Below, one piece after another: positions 35,997-48,782 of a stretch of DNA of 64,000 bases. The DNA is taken from contig JAULSU010000002.1 of the NCBI GenBank assembly GCA_030512335.1, positions 2,046,001 through 2,110,000 of the forward strand, given 5' to 3'. The DNA is from Immersiella caudata (Eukaryota; Ascomycota; Sordariomycetes; Sordariales; Lasiosphaeriaceae). The position numbers and the translations under genes are program-made. The notes beneath the pieces are model-generated. The model had not been told where the DNA came from and searched no databases. It worked only from the letters and a program-made list of their open reading frames with translations. Position 1 is the stretch's first letter. Each line of letters begins with the position of its first letter.

Positions 35997-38915
35997 TGGC
36001 ACCCGGGCAAGGGCTCGGTGGCTGGGCGCGGTGGAAGTACGGTGTGGGTTGGGCAACGAAGGAAGAAAGAAAGAACGCGAGTGTCCCGCTGAAACGGGTC
36101 AACGGGCGTCTATCTGCATGGCGTACCCGACGCGGTAGCGAAGGTGGATGACGCTCGCTCGGTGAGCGAGACACCACCGAGAGTCAAGAGCGGCTCCAAG
36201 GCATGTGGGTGGGGAAGAGTATCGATTACCTAGAGTTCGGCGATTTTGTACCAGTAAAGAATAGGCGAGCGGGGAAAAGACACGAGGGCACAAAGCTGGC
36301 GGTTGCCGCTCGGAGGGGCACGAAAGGCATGGCTGTCCGGTCGAGGGCGTTTATTTGTGGGGCTGGCGGCTGCGCGAGGCGGCCTTCCGAACGACAGGGA
36401 GGCGGGACCAGGATTACGGGGTCTTGGTTTCGCTCACATGTGAGAGGGAGGGGACCATGTAAAAAAAGATGTGTCTCGTGGCCTTTTAATTTCTTTTCGA
36501 GCTCTCGTTTGTATACAGTGGCTGTAAATCGTGTAAAAGAAGCAGCTGAGAGTCGAGAATGTTGTTGGCAATCTGGGTAAATCCTGGTTATGCTGATTGG
36601 CTAGGTCTGTGTTAAGTGGTGGCTGTCCCTCAACTCAGCGGGGTTCTCAGGACAGATGGAGATATGGGATGACCCGGGCAGACGATCTGACTGTCTAAAA
36701 AATGGATAAGATGCCGGTTTTCCGCGGGAGAAGGCTTGGGCTTCCATCTTTGGCGGCTTGTAAGTTATCGCTTGCATGGGCAGATCGTGCATCGGACAAA
36801 AGTTGCCCGGTTGGAGGGTGGTGAATGACAAAGACAATGAGAAGGAAGACGACCAATGTTGTTGCTGAGCGTACTTGGTAGTGAGTGCCGATAGGGAAAA
36901 GCGTAACGGGTGAGGAATGCTCGTGTCCGATAGGTAGAACACGATGTTCGCGATGACGACGATGGGAAGCTAGCCGGGCTGGGACCCATGCGTGGGCGGA
37001 ATCGTTTGGCTTGTGGAGGTCGAAAATCGCAGGTCGCGTTTGCTGCGGCCAGCCGCCGGCGTCTATCTGGTGGGCCTCCATGTCCCGTGGGTCGTGGCCA
37101 GCTCCCTGCATTTTTTTTTTTCAGCGGACCGGAAGCGACACCAAGGACTTGGCTCGCGGCTAGGTGTGGGGAAGGGTCAATGACAACGGCAGGCCCAGTG
37201 GTGTGTGGACGGTGTTGTGTTGTGTTTGTAGGCTTTCTGTACGAGGCATTGGTCCAACGCTCGTTGACGACTAACGTTACCACGTTGCACGGCTGATGAG
37301 GTGAGCCAACCTCTTCTGCTGTCGCTCTGACCGCCGTGGTCTGCCTACGCAGTAGTGTTGTCGTGGAACCACAGATACAATTCGGAGGGGATCCACTGGA
37401 AGTGCATGGCAGCGGCAAAGCCAATATCGACAGTATCGACCTAAGCCGCTCCCAGCGCCGAACAAACAGATAGGTCAGACCCTGGACAAGGCTCTGAGGG
37501 AAGATGTGCTAATGCAGGCAAAGCTTCTCAGCCGAGGGAAGAAATGGGCTAATTTTCCCAACCTCTTCGATGGCAATTTACGGGCTAATTAGCCCGACCT
37601 GGGCCTGTGGCTATTTTTGCCCAGATTGTTTGCCGCCCGCCGACCCGCCGTGCTCCACTCGCTGCGCCGGAAGCGCAAGTAAGAAGACGGGAGGTCGGCT
37701 ATTCAGATTACCACACCCCCATTACCACCCATTGCTCACACCCAAGGCCACCCAATTGCCTGTGGGACGCGCTTGTTCAATCTCCCCTCCCTCCATTTTT
37801 ACCCAAAGAGCCACCTATTCTCGTCCGTGGGCAGGCACCGGCACGCTACCCACGCCAAACAACCGCGTTCTCACCGCAACTGCCACATGCTACGCGGTCT
37901 GGGTATCTCCGGCCATGCTAATTTGCCCGCCCTCTCTACCACATTGGCTGGACTTGGATCTTGCTATGTTGACCCCCTTGGCCGGGTTGACGACAGCAGC
38001 CTGAGACTCTGGCTACCCGCTGAAACCTGATGAGCAAGTCATCAGTGGCCACGACCTGCCAGCTCCTGGGCCACAGTGGTGGGATGGTGGTGGCTTGAAA
38101 GTTATTCCAGTGCCATTCCACGCCTTCTGTGCCTTTCCTATGTTAGACCCTCGCATGACCTTGCTGCTCCGTGGCCGCAAGAAAATAGCCCCCCAATCCA
38201 TAATATGTGTCCATCTGAACTATGGTATTTCCAGTTCACAAGATGGCCGATGGGTCTCTTGCTCGAGCATCTCCGCACACACCCCTCTATTGCGGGGGGT
38301 GGGTCGGCAGCGTTGAATCGCGGCAGAGATCAGCGAGTGCACGGCCCACAATGAATTGCAGGGGTCTTGCAGACAGGGGCACACCGATGCAGATCGCCAG
38401 GTTCCGCCAGTCAGACTGCAGACCGCGAGGTGCCAAATCGAGCGTGGGCTCCACAGGCTCGCGGGCGGCTGCCAACCCCCAGTCCCTTCCAGTCCTTCGA
38501 TTCCCCAGGAAAGACGGGAAAGCACGTATGGGGGCACTCTACGCGTTCCTGCAAGCCTGGGCCGCCCGGCTGGCTATCGTCTGTGCCGCCAGCCGCGGGT
38601 AGGAAGGCGCTCTCCTGGCCAGCCGTTCTGTTGTACAGCCTTCGTCGTATATAGCCTCCCACACGCCCTCCCCTCATGACGGCCATGATCTTCGTGATCC
38701 CCATCTCCTGTTCGTCCCATTTCCTCAACCATATATCGACTCGCAGGACGCTCTCCTGAACCCTTCCGGGTCGGTTTTTCCTTGTTTCCTTTTCCATCTC
38801 TGGGTTTCCTTTGGGTGCTTTACGTCTGGGTTTCTCCGCTGTTGCTTTCCACGAGCTCCTACACGCCGATACCACCTACCGATCCCACCAACAGACCACC
38901 ACAACATCTACCAAG
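35997..38915. other. 2.9-kb intergenic region before the DUF3455 gene
   Basis: It runs from the CASP 3' end to the start of the secreted DUF3455 gene. The last few hundred bases, pyrimidine-rich just before the ATG, look like its promoter and leader. Open frames up to about 220 codons on the minus strand (36765-37424) lack domains and overlap others. I see no gene, tRNA or mobile element. Confidence 0.55.
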
Positions 38916-39824
38916 ATGCAACTTTCCACGCTCCTCCTTTCGGCGCTCAGCGTCACCGTCGTCTATGCGGCCCCAGCCTTCCCCGATCTCAATGTGGCCG
39001 CTGCTAGTCCCGAGGGCATTGAGACCATGACCGAGTACTTCACCATGCTCGCCCAGAAGGTTCAGCAAAGCCGACTGATGGCGGCCGCACCGGTCTGCGA
39101 TCTCTCCAAGGCGGTGATGCCAGAAGGTGCGTCCTCCCCGGCCGTCTCCAATGGCCTAGCGGTCGCTAACATTCAAGACAGCACCCGTCCCCCTCCCTCC
39201 TGTGTCTGCGGGCCTGACCCTCAAGCACGTCGCCATCGGCCGTGGTACCCAGAACTACACCTGCGACCTCAAGAATGCCACTGCAATCCCCGTCGCCAAC
39301 GGAGCCGTCGCTACTCTCTTCAACGCCTCGTGCATCGCCGCCACCTATCCCGACCTCGCCAAGATGCTAGGCCGAGTGTCGCTGCAGTTCAGCCTCACCC
39401 AGAGCGAAGCTTCCAAGAAGCTCGCTCCGTCAAACCTCATCATCAGTGGCAAGCACTACTTCACCAACGCCACCACACCTTTCTTCGATCTCGACTCCTC
39501 GCCGGAGCAGCAGCTTGGAGGGGTGCCATGTGCGAAGGATGCTGGCACACCTGCTCCAGCCGATGCCCCTGTGGGTCAGCTCGGTGAGCCGGCTGTCCCA
39601 TGGCTGAAGCTCAAGGCACGCGTCGGCGCTACTGGTGGTCTCCAGGAGGTGTACCGCGTTGAGACCGTGGGCGGCAGCGCACCCGCAACCTGCAAGGGTA
39701 TGCCCGCTACTTTCGAAATCCAATACGCAACGCAGTATGTTCATTTCCGTAACCAGAAAGGTTGAAGATACAGTGGCTAACATATTTCCATAGGTACTGG
39801 TTCTTTGAGGGCACACCCCAATAA
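38916..39824 (+). CDS. secreted DUF3455-family protein
   Basis: Model: join(38916..39126,39182..39734,39794..39824), 264 aa. It has a cleavable signal peptide (MQLSTLLLSALSVTVVYA, likely cut before APAFPD) and no further membrane segment. The body matches the fungal DUF3455 family as I know it: LKHVAIGRGTQNYTCDL, GVPCAKDAGT, VPWLKLKARVG, EVYRVETVGGSAP and the C-terminal ATQYWFFEGTPQ, which only appears after splicing the last 59-nt intron. Four N-glycosylation sequons (NYT, NAT, NAS, NAT) fit secretion. Family members are often labelled malate dehydrogenase in databases, but no dehydrogenase fold or NAD motif is present. Biochemical function is unknown. Confidence 0.88.
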
Positions 39825-41452
39825 GTGAGATTATATCAGCTCGCTGGGCAGGGCTGCTGCAATGGGATCCACGACTATACATACACCAAACTGGAATGAA
39901 GATCACGAAGTTGTATCATATGGGCTAAGGCTTCAGCATGTGTATATTTCCATGCATAGTATCGCGGGCGTTATGGGCGCTCTGGCGGTATCGGTTTTTG
40001 TTTTTGTTTTCCTAATGAACTCTCTGAGAGCCTATGAGCCTGGGGATCTATTGCCAAACGGCCCAAAGGGGCCATGGATCGGGTCTTCAAACAATACCCC
40101 TTACATCTAGTTACCAAGTTGATTTTGCGGGAGCAGAACATGTGATGCAGAGCAAGGGTGATATCTCCCTCGGATGGATAGGAACTAGCAATTGTAATGG
40201 TCAATGTACTCAAACCTGTACCTCCTCCGCGAGCTTCATGTCTTGTGATTTGAGAACTTGATCATGATGAACCTTTTACCCTCCATCCGATGCAAGGTCC
40301 TCGTACGCATGAGCAACAACCTCAAGGTCAAAGCGTAACACCCCCCCTCGCCCCCGAAAAGATAGCCAAATGACCACCGTGATGCCCCGTTTCCGACCAT
40401 GGCTCCGGGAATTGAGACCGAACTCCTCACGCCAAGTCCCGAACCGACGGTGCACAGTTTCAGGGGTTGGTGCTGTCAGTACAGCCCACGTGGGACCTGG
40501 CCTACCGATTGTTTGCGTGCAACACTCCAAGATCGTCACATATCATTTTTTGCAGCCCGTTGCAGACCTGTTGAAACATTGGGAGGGTAGGTAGGGGGGC
40601 GCGGGTAAAGGAGAATTTTGCGTCGGGAAAATATGTCAGCGAGCCACACGAAACAGGAACCGAGTGGTAGCTTGGGCCTGCGATGCGATGCGATGCGTTG
40701 CGTTGCCGTGGATATTGCGAGTGGGAAGTTCGGATGAGGGATGAGGGAGGTGTGGTAGCCAATGGGAAGCGGAGAGATCCGAGGGGAGCTGGAGGGGTTA
40801 TGGGAGCTATGGTAATGGACGAGAAGGCGCGACCGCCTCGTACCGCGAGCAGAGAGTTTGGAAGCCAGCGTTGTGAGATGAGCTTGTGCTCGTCGCAAGC
40901 AGATACAGTGTAGATGCGAGTAAGCTGCAATGAAGTGTCTCAGGTCATATGCTCTGCTGGCCATGAACTTGACCGGCTGCGCATCGCTTCGATACCCTAG
41001 AAGACACGAAACGAGGAAGCTGACCACCATCTTCTGGGGAAAATTTGCATGGACCCCTGCTGTACGATGACTGCAGATAGGAAGATAAGTCATATCGGGT
41101 CATCGCGGAAAGGAGGTTCCAGCCCTAGATCTGCAACTGATCTACGCCTCGGCATCCCACGCGGAGCCTCTACCAGGACCGAGAGGTATCGGTAGCTGGA
41201 GATAAGCAAGAGCTCACGTCAACTTGGCTCGGTCCTAGTTTCAACTATGCCATTCTTTCTGCTTCATGCTCGTTGGATTGCGCCACAGTTCGGCATTGGC
41301 TGAGTTCTTTTCTGCTGAGTCCTTTTGTCATCCCCAGGGGCCATCTCCCCCAGTCTACCGAATGTCTAGTCAACCAACCCGTGTGCGCACTCCTAGCTTC
41401 GGCCTTAAGGCAAGATGCGTCAGTTCACACCCGCTCCCGTCCGCTCCCGCCC
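39825..41452. other. 1.6-kb convergent intergenic region
   Basis: It lies between the DUF3455 gene (plus) and the AP-1 gamma gene (minus), so it should hold only two 3' ends. A short pentamer repeat lies at 40681-40705. Open frames on both strands (up to 185 codons) overlap and carry no domain. No gene is called. Confidence 0.5.
40681..40705. repeat. pentanucleotide repeat (CGATG)3(CGTTG)2
   Basis: Five tandem pentamers differ by one base between the first three and the last two. It is non-coding. Confidence 0.8.
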
Positions 41453-44232
41453 CTAAGATGGTTCCACCCAGTTGACAACGTCCATAACTTGCCCTGCCGA
41501 GGGGTGGGAATAGCCTATCCTTAAGCGCAGACGCAAAGGCTAGAGGGCAAAATACATCAGCACCTTTCACGAACAGGGAAACGGAGCCCAAACTTACCCC
41601 TTTGCACCCCGCTACTCTCATTGTTTGCGTGGCCTCGGCTCCGGGAGCTAAGTCTGTTGACGAGATGCTCAGAAGCTGTAACTTCTGGGACTTTGGAACG
41701 GCCGCCTGCAATCCCACATTGGAGAGGCCGCCGCCTGCTCCGGTATTTCGGAATCGAGCAATGGCCTGGATCATGCCTTCGGCATTTCGTTGTGTTTGAA
41801 TGGTCACGTTCAGGCCATTGTTGTCATAGCAGGGGTGCCCAGTCGGTATCGATGGTGGTGCTGCTGCTTGCGGAGGTGTCGCAGCTGTGGAGAACAGATC
41901 GGCGCTGGCCGTGGCAGCTGCCGTGGTCGGGGCCGGAGCTGTCCCGGCGCCGGGGCCCTGGGAGAACAGGTCCATGATAGAAGCGACGTTTGACTGCCCC
42001 GGGGGTGGTGAGGTAGCCGGAGGGGCACCCGGGCCACCAAGAATATCCGCCAAAAGGTCGGCATTGTTCTGGCTACCGTTGGCTGGTGCTGCTGCCGGAG
42101 GCCCGCTGTCGCCCATGAGGTCGAATAGGAGGTCCTCTTCTTTGGGTTTGATAACCTTCGATTTCCGGTTGGCTGACTTGGCAGTTGTCTTCTTCGCCGC
42201 CTCGCCAAGCACTCGCGACTCTTCCTTGATCTGTGGTGGTGGCATTTTCTCCAGCACGCCTCGGCGGATCTGATCGTAGGCAAATAGGTTGCCGAATTCC
42301 ACCGCGCGCTGCTGCACCTCGACGTCCAAACTCGTCTGGTGTGTCTGAAGAAGTCTCCTGACCCTCTCAATCTGGGCCGGATCGGAAAGCCTCGTCGTGA
42401 GCTTGATGAGAGCTGTGATAATGTACTCGGTGGTAATTTGTGTAGCATAGCTGCTGTTGAGGATTGTCGAGAACAAATCGATGATCTCGTGTTCCTTAAC
42501 CTCTGTAACAAGCTCTTCTTCCTCGTACTGACCGCCTCTGAGGAGAGACTCGCCATATTCGCCAATGCACCAAGCACCGGCCTGCGCCAAGCTTTCCTGG
42601 GTGATATCCTTTTTCAAGTTGGCGTATAACTTTTGTACCGCGTAAGTTTGCAGCTCAGGTGTAGTTGCAATAAGGCGGACAAAAGAAGAGAGAATAGGTT
42701 CCTTTACGTAGTTGCCGGCCAGGGTCAGTACCCGAAGCATGGTATCGAAATGCCACCGCTTGTTGGGCGCATAGCGGTCGGCTGCCACGCCAATTTGTGT
42801 CGTCATCGTCGTCTTGAACTCGTTGTCTGCCACCTCCAGGAAAGCCAAGAGTTCCCGGATGAGCACGCGGACATTGCTCTCATTGATCAGGGTAAAACTG
42901 AGATCGAGCGCTCTCCTCCGAATACTGATATCGGGATCCCTAAGACATTCCAAAATCGTATTTCGGTGTCTTTGCACGGCGTTTGTGTCGATGGCCACCA
43001 CCTTGACAAGGGTGTTCAAGGCGACATAGCGGATGTTGTTATCTCTGTTGGACAGGAACTTGCCCAAGATGTTGACACCCAGAACGCGCAAGCCGGCGTC
43101 GGCCTCGATATCCAGGATTGTCAGAACTGCCTCGTACAAGATGGAGTTGCCAACGTTCTTGGACGAGTCCGTGTTGGTCGCGACCTGGGCCAAAATGTCG
43201 TTAATTTGCTCTGTCACCTGGGCGTCACCGCGGGCGAGGACACGCAGTAACCGCAAAATCTTGACCTGCAAGAAGGGGTCGGTGATACCGGTGACGTCGT
43301 GCTCGGGGGCGTAGCCCGAAGATGCAAGGCCCTTGAGTGTCCTCACCAGAACAGGCACAAACTGGCGGAACTTCTCAATGATGCCCTCTTCCCCACCCTC
43401 AGCCTCATCGGCTTCGCAAAGGCTGGTAACCAACGTCAGACCGGATAGCAGCACACCGTGGTTCCTATCAGACAGCAGCTGTGTCGCCTTCTCCACAAAG
43501 TGCTCCTGAAGGTCTGGGACCTTGCGGCATATCCGCATGGCGCACAAAGCAGCCTTTCGTCGAATGTAAGGGTTCGCGGTGGAGATCAAGTTTTCAATTT
43601 CCGGAAACAAATCTCTCGACATCTCGACCGAGGCGATGTTCCCCAGCGTGCAGAGGGCGAGGCCCACAATGTACTGGTTCGAATGCGACAGATCGCTGAA
43701 GAAAGGTTAACAGGCCAAACCTCAACGAAAACCAAGCCCAGGTGTCTGACGTACTTTTTGAGGGAGTTGGTGACCAGAGTAAGGACCTCCTGGTTCTCAT
43801 CCAGCAGCAAGCTTGTGGCTAGATGTCCCAAGCGCTTGTCGGCGAAGCGGGGAGAGGCTAGAAGCTTGAGACACTCGATCTGGCCGAAATGTGTTCGCTC
43901 TCCCAGAGTGAAGAGGTAAAGGAGCTTGGCTACGTTGTTGCGCCTGCGGGTGCGTGGTCACGGTCAGCACACGGGAGCCTCCACGCTGCGACGGTCGGGG
44001 CGGGGCGGGGAGGGTTCTATGCACCTCACAGCATGGTCGGCGCTTTCTTCTCGGAAGCTGGCTCGAATAGCAGCGCTCTCCTTCTGGATGACGGCTCTCT
44101 CGTCGGCGATGGTCTTCGCGGCGCGAACATTGCGGATGAACTGCTTGACTGTGGGGTTCGAGACATGTCAGCCAGTGCTGATTCGCAGCGGACGGGCCGC
44201 CCTGGGCGGTAGGGGAACCGACGTGAACTCAT
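41453..44232 (-). CDS. APL4: AP-1 clathrin adaptor, gamma-adaptin
   Basis: Model: complement(join(41453..41539,41598..43695,43755..43943,44025..44148,44223..44232)), 835 aa. It is the large gamma subunit of AP-1, which sorts clathrin-coated cargo between the trans-Golgi and endosomes. The start MSSLKQFIRNVRAAKTIADERA and the trunk (RRNNVAKLLYLFTLG, NSNQY-type LSHSNQYIVGLALCTLGNIAS) are typical adaptin solenoid up to about residue 570. The hinge (about 600-715) is Ala/Pro-rich with DLL/DLF-type short motifs. The gamma-ear starts near PCYDNNGLNVTIQTQ and ends VVNWVEPS after a final 58-nt intron. Without that splice the ear would be destroyed. The first exon is only 10 nt. The donor of intron 2 is GTGCAT, chosen because it alone keeps AVRRNNVAK in frame. 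Length fits the family. Confidence 0.96.
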
Positions 44233-45819
44233 TTTGAAGTCTTTGGGGCCCGCGAGGGGGCCTGGTAGCGCGTTCTGACCAGCTTCAGAAAGCTTGGAGT
44301 GGGCGAAAAGGAACGAAGCGCTGGGCGGGCTCTTGCTGTAGGGGCTATTCTCAACGTTGCTGTACCGCATCCAGCTGCCCCGTTGCGAATGTGGCCCGCC
44401 GCACCAGCCAACCATAGGAGAGCTGCCCGCTTTTCTATTGCCTCAGGCAGCCCCGACAGATAAAAGTGGGGCTCAGGGTCAGCTCCACGGGTTCCAGGCC
44501 AAAAACCAAGGGGACAAGCGACTGCAATTGGAAAGCCCAGTACCAGCGATATCTCTTCTATTAATGTTTTAGTTTGGGACTTGCTGTGGTGTTTCCTCGT
44601 GACCGTTGACGTTGACAGGCAGGGAGGCATTGAATTTCGGGATCCTAGACTCAACTCACTGCAGTGTTCCAGTCCCACTATTTGATTGTTCTTTGATATC
44701 CATCGCCAAAATTCACTTCAATAGACACATTCTGCATCGTATACTGCATATATAGCATACTCTATTTTTCGTCAATATTTTCTCTCTTGAAGCTGGACTC
44801 CAGGTTCCTGTGCCTTGTTGACCAAGCCAAGATGATACCCCTGAACAAATGCCATTTGGTCCACAGAAGGGCCGCTTCTTGGATCGATGCGGGGAAGCTC
44901 TTCCGGGTCTGTCTCAGGCGCTCTCATATGGCGTTCAGTGCTAATGGGGCGCGGCTTCGCTATCAACTCTCAAGTTGCATCTCATGCTGGCCATTTTAAT
45001 GGAACTTGGACTTTCAACAACTGATGCGGTATCGTTGCACACATCATCGTTCTCCCTTCTGGTCTGGGTACCTGCTCTTCGCGGGGTCCCTCCTTGGCAC
45101 TCACCACCACCAAGAAATCACTCACCCGCGCTTCCCTTTGCTCCGAGCGATCCTGCCCATCCGTCGACCAGGTCACGATGCGTTGGGGGCAGTGCAGAGC
45201 GATCGACGTACCGAGCCGAGCAGTCATATTAGCTGTCTGTTTCCCTATAAGGCTGAAGGCTGCATCGGACGATGTGAGAGCGTGGGAGCCAAATGGGCAC
45301 GTTTGCGGGCCGATGCCGCTAGAGAGCACTGCCACAATCTCATGCATGACGTTCCTGGCTACGCATTGGATATGCCTGCAACGGAAGAAAAATTATGACG
45401 TGAATGGTCGTGTGGGCTTTGATGGTAAGTCGAGTCACTAATTCGTAGAGGTTCAGTGATCTTGGTCTCGATGCTTGTTCTGGCTCGCTATCTCGTGTCG
45501 GTCATAAGAGCGAGTTGCGAGACACCAGGTGCAGATGGGACTGCAAAACGAGGTTAAGAAACAGACTGGGTCGAGATAGAAGTGCAAAAGATGATAAGAG
45601 TCTACCGGTCAATGTTTGAACCACCGTCCGGTTACGCTTGGCGGCACTCAAAAGAGGCGCATAGAATACTAAAACGATTTTGAGCTCGAAATAGAGGCAT
45701 TCCTTGCGCTTGACCTCAAGTCTCTCTGTGAAGCAATCCATGATCCATCCAGAACAATGTAGAAGAAATCCGACGCAAAACGCTCCGAGGTGGGGGATAT
45801 CAGGTGGACGCGGCAATTA
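44233..45819. other. AP-1 gamma upstream region and calmodulin 3' region
   Basis: These 1.6 kb hold the APL4 promoter at the left and the calmodulin 3' UTR at the right, as both genes are on the minus strand. An AT-rich patch around 44680-44790 stands out from the GC-rich background. No gene is recognised. Confidence 0.55.
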
Positions 45820-46818
45820 CTACTTTTGCATCATGAGCTGGACGAACTCGTTATCTATCAATTAGAGGTTAGCCGTTGCGAAATTGGTGTGGGGGTAGCT
45901 GAGCGTACAGTCGATGCGACCATCGCCATCCTGGTCCGCCTCACGAATCATCTCGTCGACCTCGTCGTCAGTTAGCTTCTCGCCGATCGAGGTCATGACG
46001 TGACGCAGCTCGGCCGCCGAGATGAAGCCGTTATTGTCACGGTCGAAGACCTGTCTAAAATTAGCCAGATTCCCTGGAGCGACTTGTGCAACGAGAACCG
46101 ACCTTGAACGCCTCGCGAATCTCCTCCTCCGAGTCTGTGTCCTTCATTTTTCTCGCCATCATAGTAAGAAATTCTAAAAAGTCTTGTCAGAGACCAGCCA
46201 TGGCACGGAGGGTGCTGGGCAACCTACCCGGAAAATCGATGGTGCCATTGTTGTCGGCGTCGACCTCGTTGATCATATCCTGCAGCTCCGACTCCGACGG
46301 GTTTTGGCCAAGAGATCGCATCACGGTACCAAGTTCCTTAGTAGTGATTTGTCCTGGTTGCAATTAGCATACCTTCCTGGTTTGGCCCCAAGGCTGCCAC
46401 CATCCCCCCGCTCAACAGAGGTAGTCTTGTGCGCATGCTGTGTCGACTAGGAGCCGACATCACCGTGAACGGGGGACGGCGCGGGCAACAGAGAAGCTGG
46501 AAGCCACGGCGTAGAGAGACTAACCATCGCCATCCTTGTCCTGTTGTTCACCGTCGCGTCAGTGGGCATTTCGCGTACGATCGGGTGTGCGCTCGAGCAG
46601 TGAGCCGGTGCAAAGACCAAACACTCGGAGAAAAGAGATGAGGAGGACTTACAAACAAGGAGAAGGCCTCCTTAAACTCCGAAACCTGTTCTTCAGTGAG
46701 GGAGTCGGCCTATAGGCAAAGTCGTCGTCAGCTCCCAGCTTCGAAGATCCCAACCGGGCTACCCCTCAGCCGCGGGGCTCCCAAGCGAAGCAGTTGCGCG
46801 GGGAGTGAGACTGACCAT
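45820..46818 (-). CDS. calmodulin
   Basis: Model: complement(join(45820..45854,45909..46050,46103..46173,46228..46353,46525..46540,46653..46709,46816..46818)), 149 aa. It is the Ca2+ sensor that activates calcineurin, CaM kinases and other targets. Four EF-hand loops are visible, beginning DKDGDGQITTKE, DADNNGTIDFPE, DRDNNGFISAAE and DQDGDGRIDYNE, so all four are Ca2+-competent (acidic positions 1, 3 and 12). It starts ADSLTEEQVSEFKEAFSLF and ends EFVQLMMQK, the filamentous-ascomycete type, at the canonical length. Six introns: the first directly follows the ATG, and one internal exon is only 16 nt. Every junction is in phase. The gene is divergent from TLG2. Confidence 0.98.
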
Positions 46819-47372
46819 TGTGAATAGCTGCTGATGGACCGAGGTTGGGGAGTAAATGCAAGTGCTGTGGTATCGCCGGTGACTATATCAAGTGATATCC
46901 GAAGTACTGCAAGCTATCGGCAAAGTTGGGGCGTCGCCTTCGTGGGTGAATCGTTGGTAAGGCGGTCGAACCTTTTAATGAGCGACAACAGCCCAGGCTG
47001 GATTTCGAGACGGCAGGTGGGTCCCCTCCTTGCTCTTTGCCATGGCCCGGGCGCTGGTGCGATTGACGCCTTAGGTATCCTATGCGGCTGCCTCCGTAGC
47101 CGTGGGCGCCATTCACTCCTGCCATCCTAGCACCATCCCTAACCCTAGATAACACCTTGTTGGCTGGGGGGCTGGCCGTCTCATTCGTCATCATCGCCAA
47201 TTGCCCAGGTAGCTCAGCACGCATGCGAACATGCGATGTAATGTGATGTCTCAACCGGGAAACGAACGCAGAGCAGGACACTCGACGACCTGAATATCGC
47301 TCAATTGCTGCAAATCAATCGCTTTGGCTCCCGAGAGCTGCGGAAGGGCGCGTTTCCCTTCCGGCGTCCGCC
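46819..47372. promoter_or_regulatory. bidirectional calmodulin/TLG2 promoter
   Basis: These 554 bp lie between divergent start codons and contain both promoters. I see no outstanding motif and no gene. Confidence 0.6.
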
Positions 47373-48621
47373 ATGTGGCGAGACCGCACGAATCTGTAAG
47401 ACAGCGCCGACCCTCTTTTGCCGAGTATCTGGGCCTAAACCCACAGGAGCAAGTCTCGGAAAGCGCATGCTGACTGCACATAAACAGCTACATTTCATAC
47501 CGGCAGTCGTACGCCCATCACCCAACACAGCGCAACCGGTATGGCCCCCCTAGTCGCGGCGATCGCTTCGGCGCGAGTGCGGCCGCCAGCGGCTCCAGCT
47601 CGGGGGTCCTCTTCTCGGCCGACGACGACCGCGCCGGGCTCCTCTCCTCAGGCGCATACGACGCCGACGATGGCGACGCCGTGATCGAGATGGACCTGCT
47701 GCCGCCGCGCTGGGCCGACGTGTCAGACGAAGTTTCCGACCTCCTGGCCGACATCGCCCACAAGAGCCAGAAGCTCGAGCGATTACACCAGAAGCACGTA
47801 CTGCCGGGGTTTAACGACGACGAGGCCAAAAAAGCCGAGGAGAGCGAGATTGAGCAGTTGACCCAGGCCATCACGCGCGGCTTCCACGAATGCCACCGCT
47901 GTATCCAGTGCATCGAACAGATGGTGCGCGAAGGCAAGGCCACCAACCAAATCAGCCGTGCCGACGAGGTCATGGCCAAGAATATCCAGGTCAACCTGGC
48001 CACGAGGGTCCAGGAGGCCAGCTCGGGGTTCCGCAAAAAACAAAGCACATACCTCAAAAGTAAGTTGGTTCCCTCCACCAGCCACCCGCTAAGCCCTCAC
48101 ATGCCTAAATGCTAACGATTACGCCTTTAGAACTACGAGGCATGGGTGGCATATCCAGCCCAGCAGACCGCTCTTCGACCCCTCTAGCAGGGGGTACAGG
48201 CTACAGCGACTCGTCCGTCCTGGAGTCGGACGCAGACAGGTCATTCTCTCAGTCCACGCTCCAGGCCTCATCACACCAAAAACTACTTCACTCCAACGAT
48301 GTGGTAATATCGCAGCGTGAGAAGGAAATCGAAGACATAGCCCAGGGCATCATTGAGCTTGCCGATCTCTTCCGGGACCTGCAGACCATGGTAATAGACC
48401 AGGGGACAATGCTGGACCGGATAGACTACAACGTCGAGCGTATGGCCACCGATGTCAAAGCCGCAGACAAGGAACTCAAAGTGGCCGAGGGGTACCAGAA
48501 GAAGACGACTAAGAGGAAGATTATTTTCCTGTTGCTGCTGATCATTGCGGGCATGATAATACTGTTGGTCCTCAAGCCCAGGAGACACCAAGCTGGTCAA
48601 GCCGGTCATGCGCCGGCATGA
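47373..48621 (+). CDS. TLG2: Tlg2/syntaxin-16 type Qa-SNARE
   Basis: Model: join(47373..47395,47488..48059,48131..48621), 361 aa. It is the t-SNARE for endosome-to-trans-Golgi fusion. The spliced N-terminus MWRDRTNLYISYRQSY is the N-peptide by which Tlg2 binds the SM protein Vps45, and it is seen only when the short first exon is included. An Habc-like helical region spans about 75-195. The SNARE motif lies at about 257-319 with zero-layer Gln289 in VIDQGTMLDRIDYN. The C-terminal anchor is near 329-346 (IIFLLLLIIAGMIILLVL), followed by a short basic tail. Both introns are in phase. The TLG2 3' end is only 161 bp from the convergent gene ending at 48783. Confidence 0.95.
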
Positions 48622-48782
48622 TGCGAATGCACACTGTGGAGCATTCATTGTAAGCTCAAGAGCGTGTTTGACTAGATACCGATACATTAAATTAGACGCC
48701 GTCGCCAGGGCTGTTATTTCTTCGTTTCCTGTGAGGATCTTTTTGTATATACTATAGGGATTTGTACGGGCAATATACATGA

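Noticed and set aside
36765..37424. 219-codon minus-strand open frame
   Set aside because: Composition is random-like, it is Ser/Pro/Arg-rich, and it shows no family resemblance.
40536..41093. 185-codon minus-strand open frame
   Set aside because: Lies in a convergent 3' gap and has no domain. A plus-strand frame of similar quality overlaps it.
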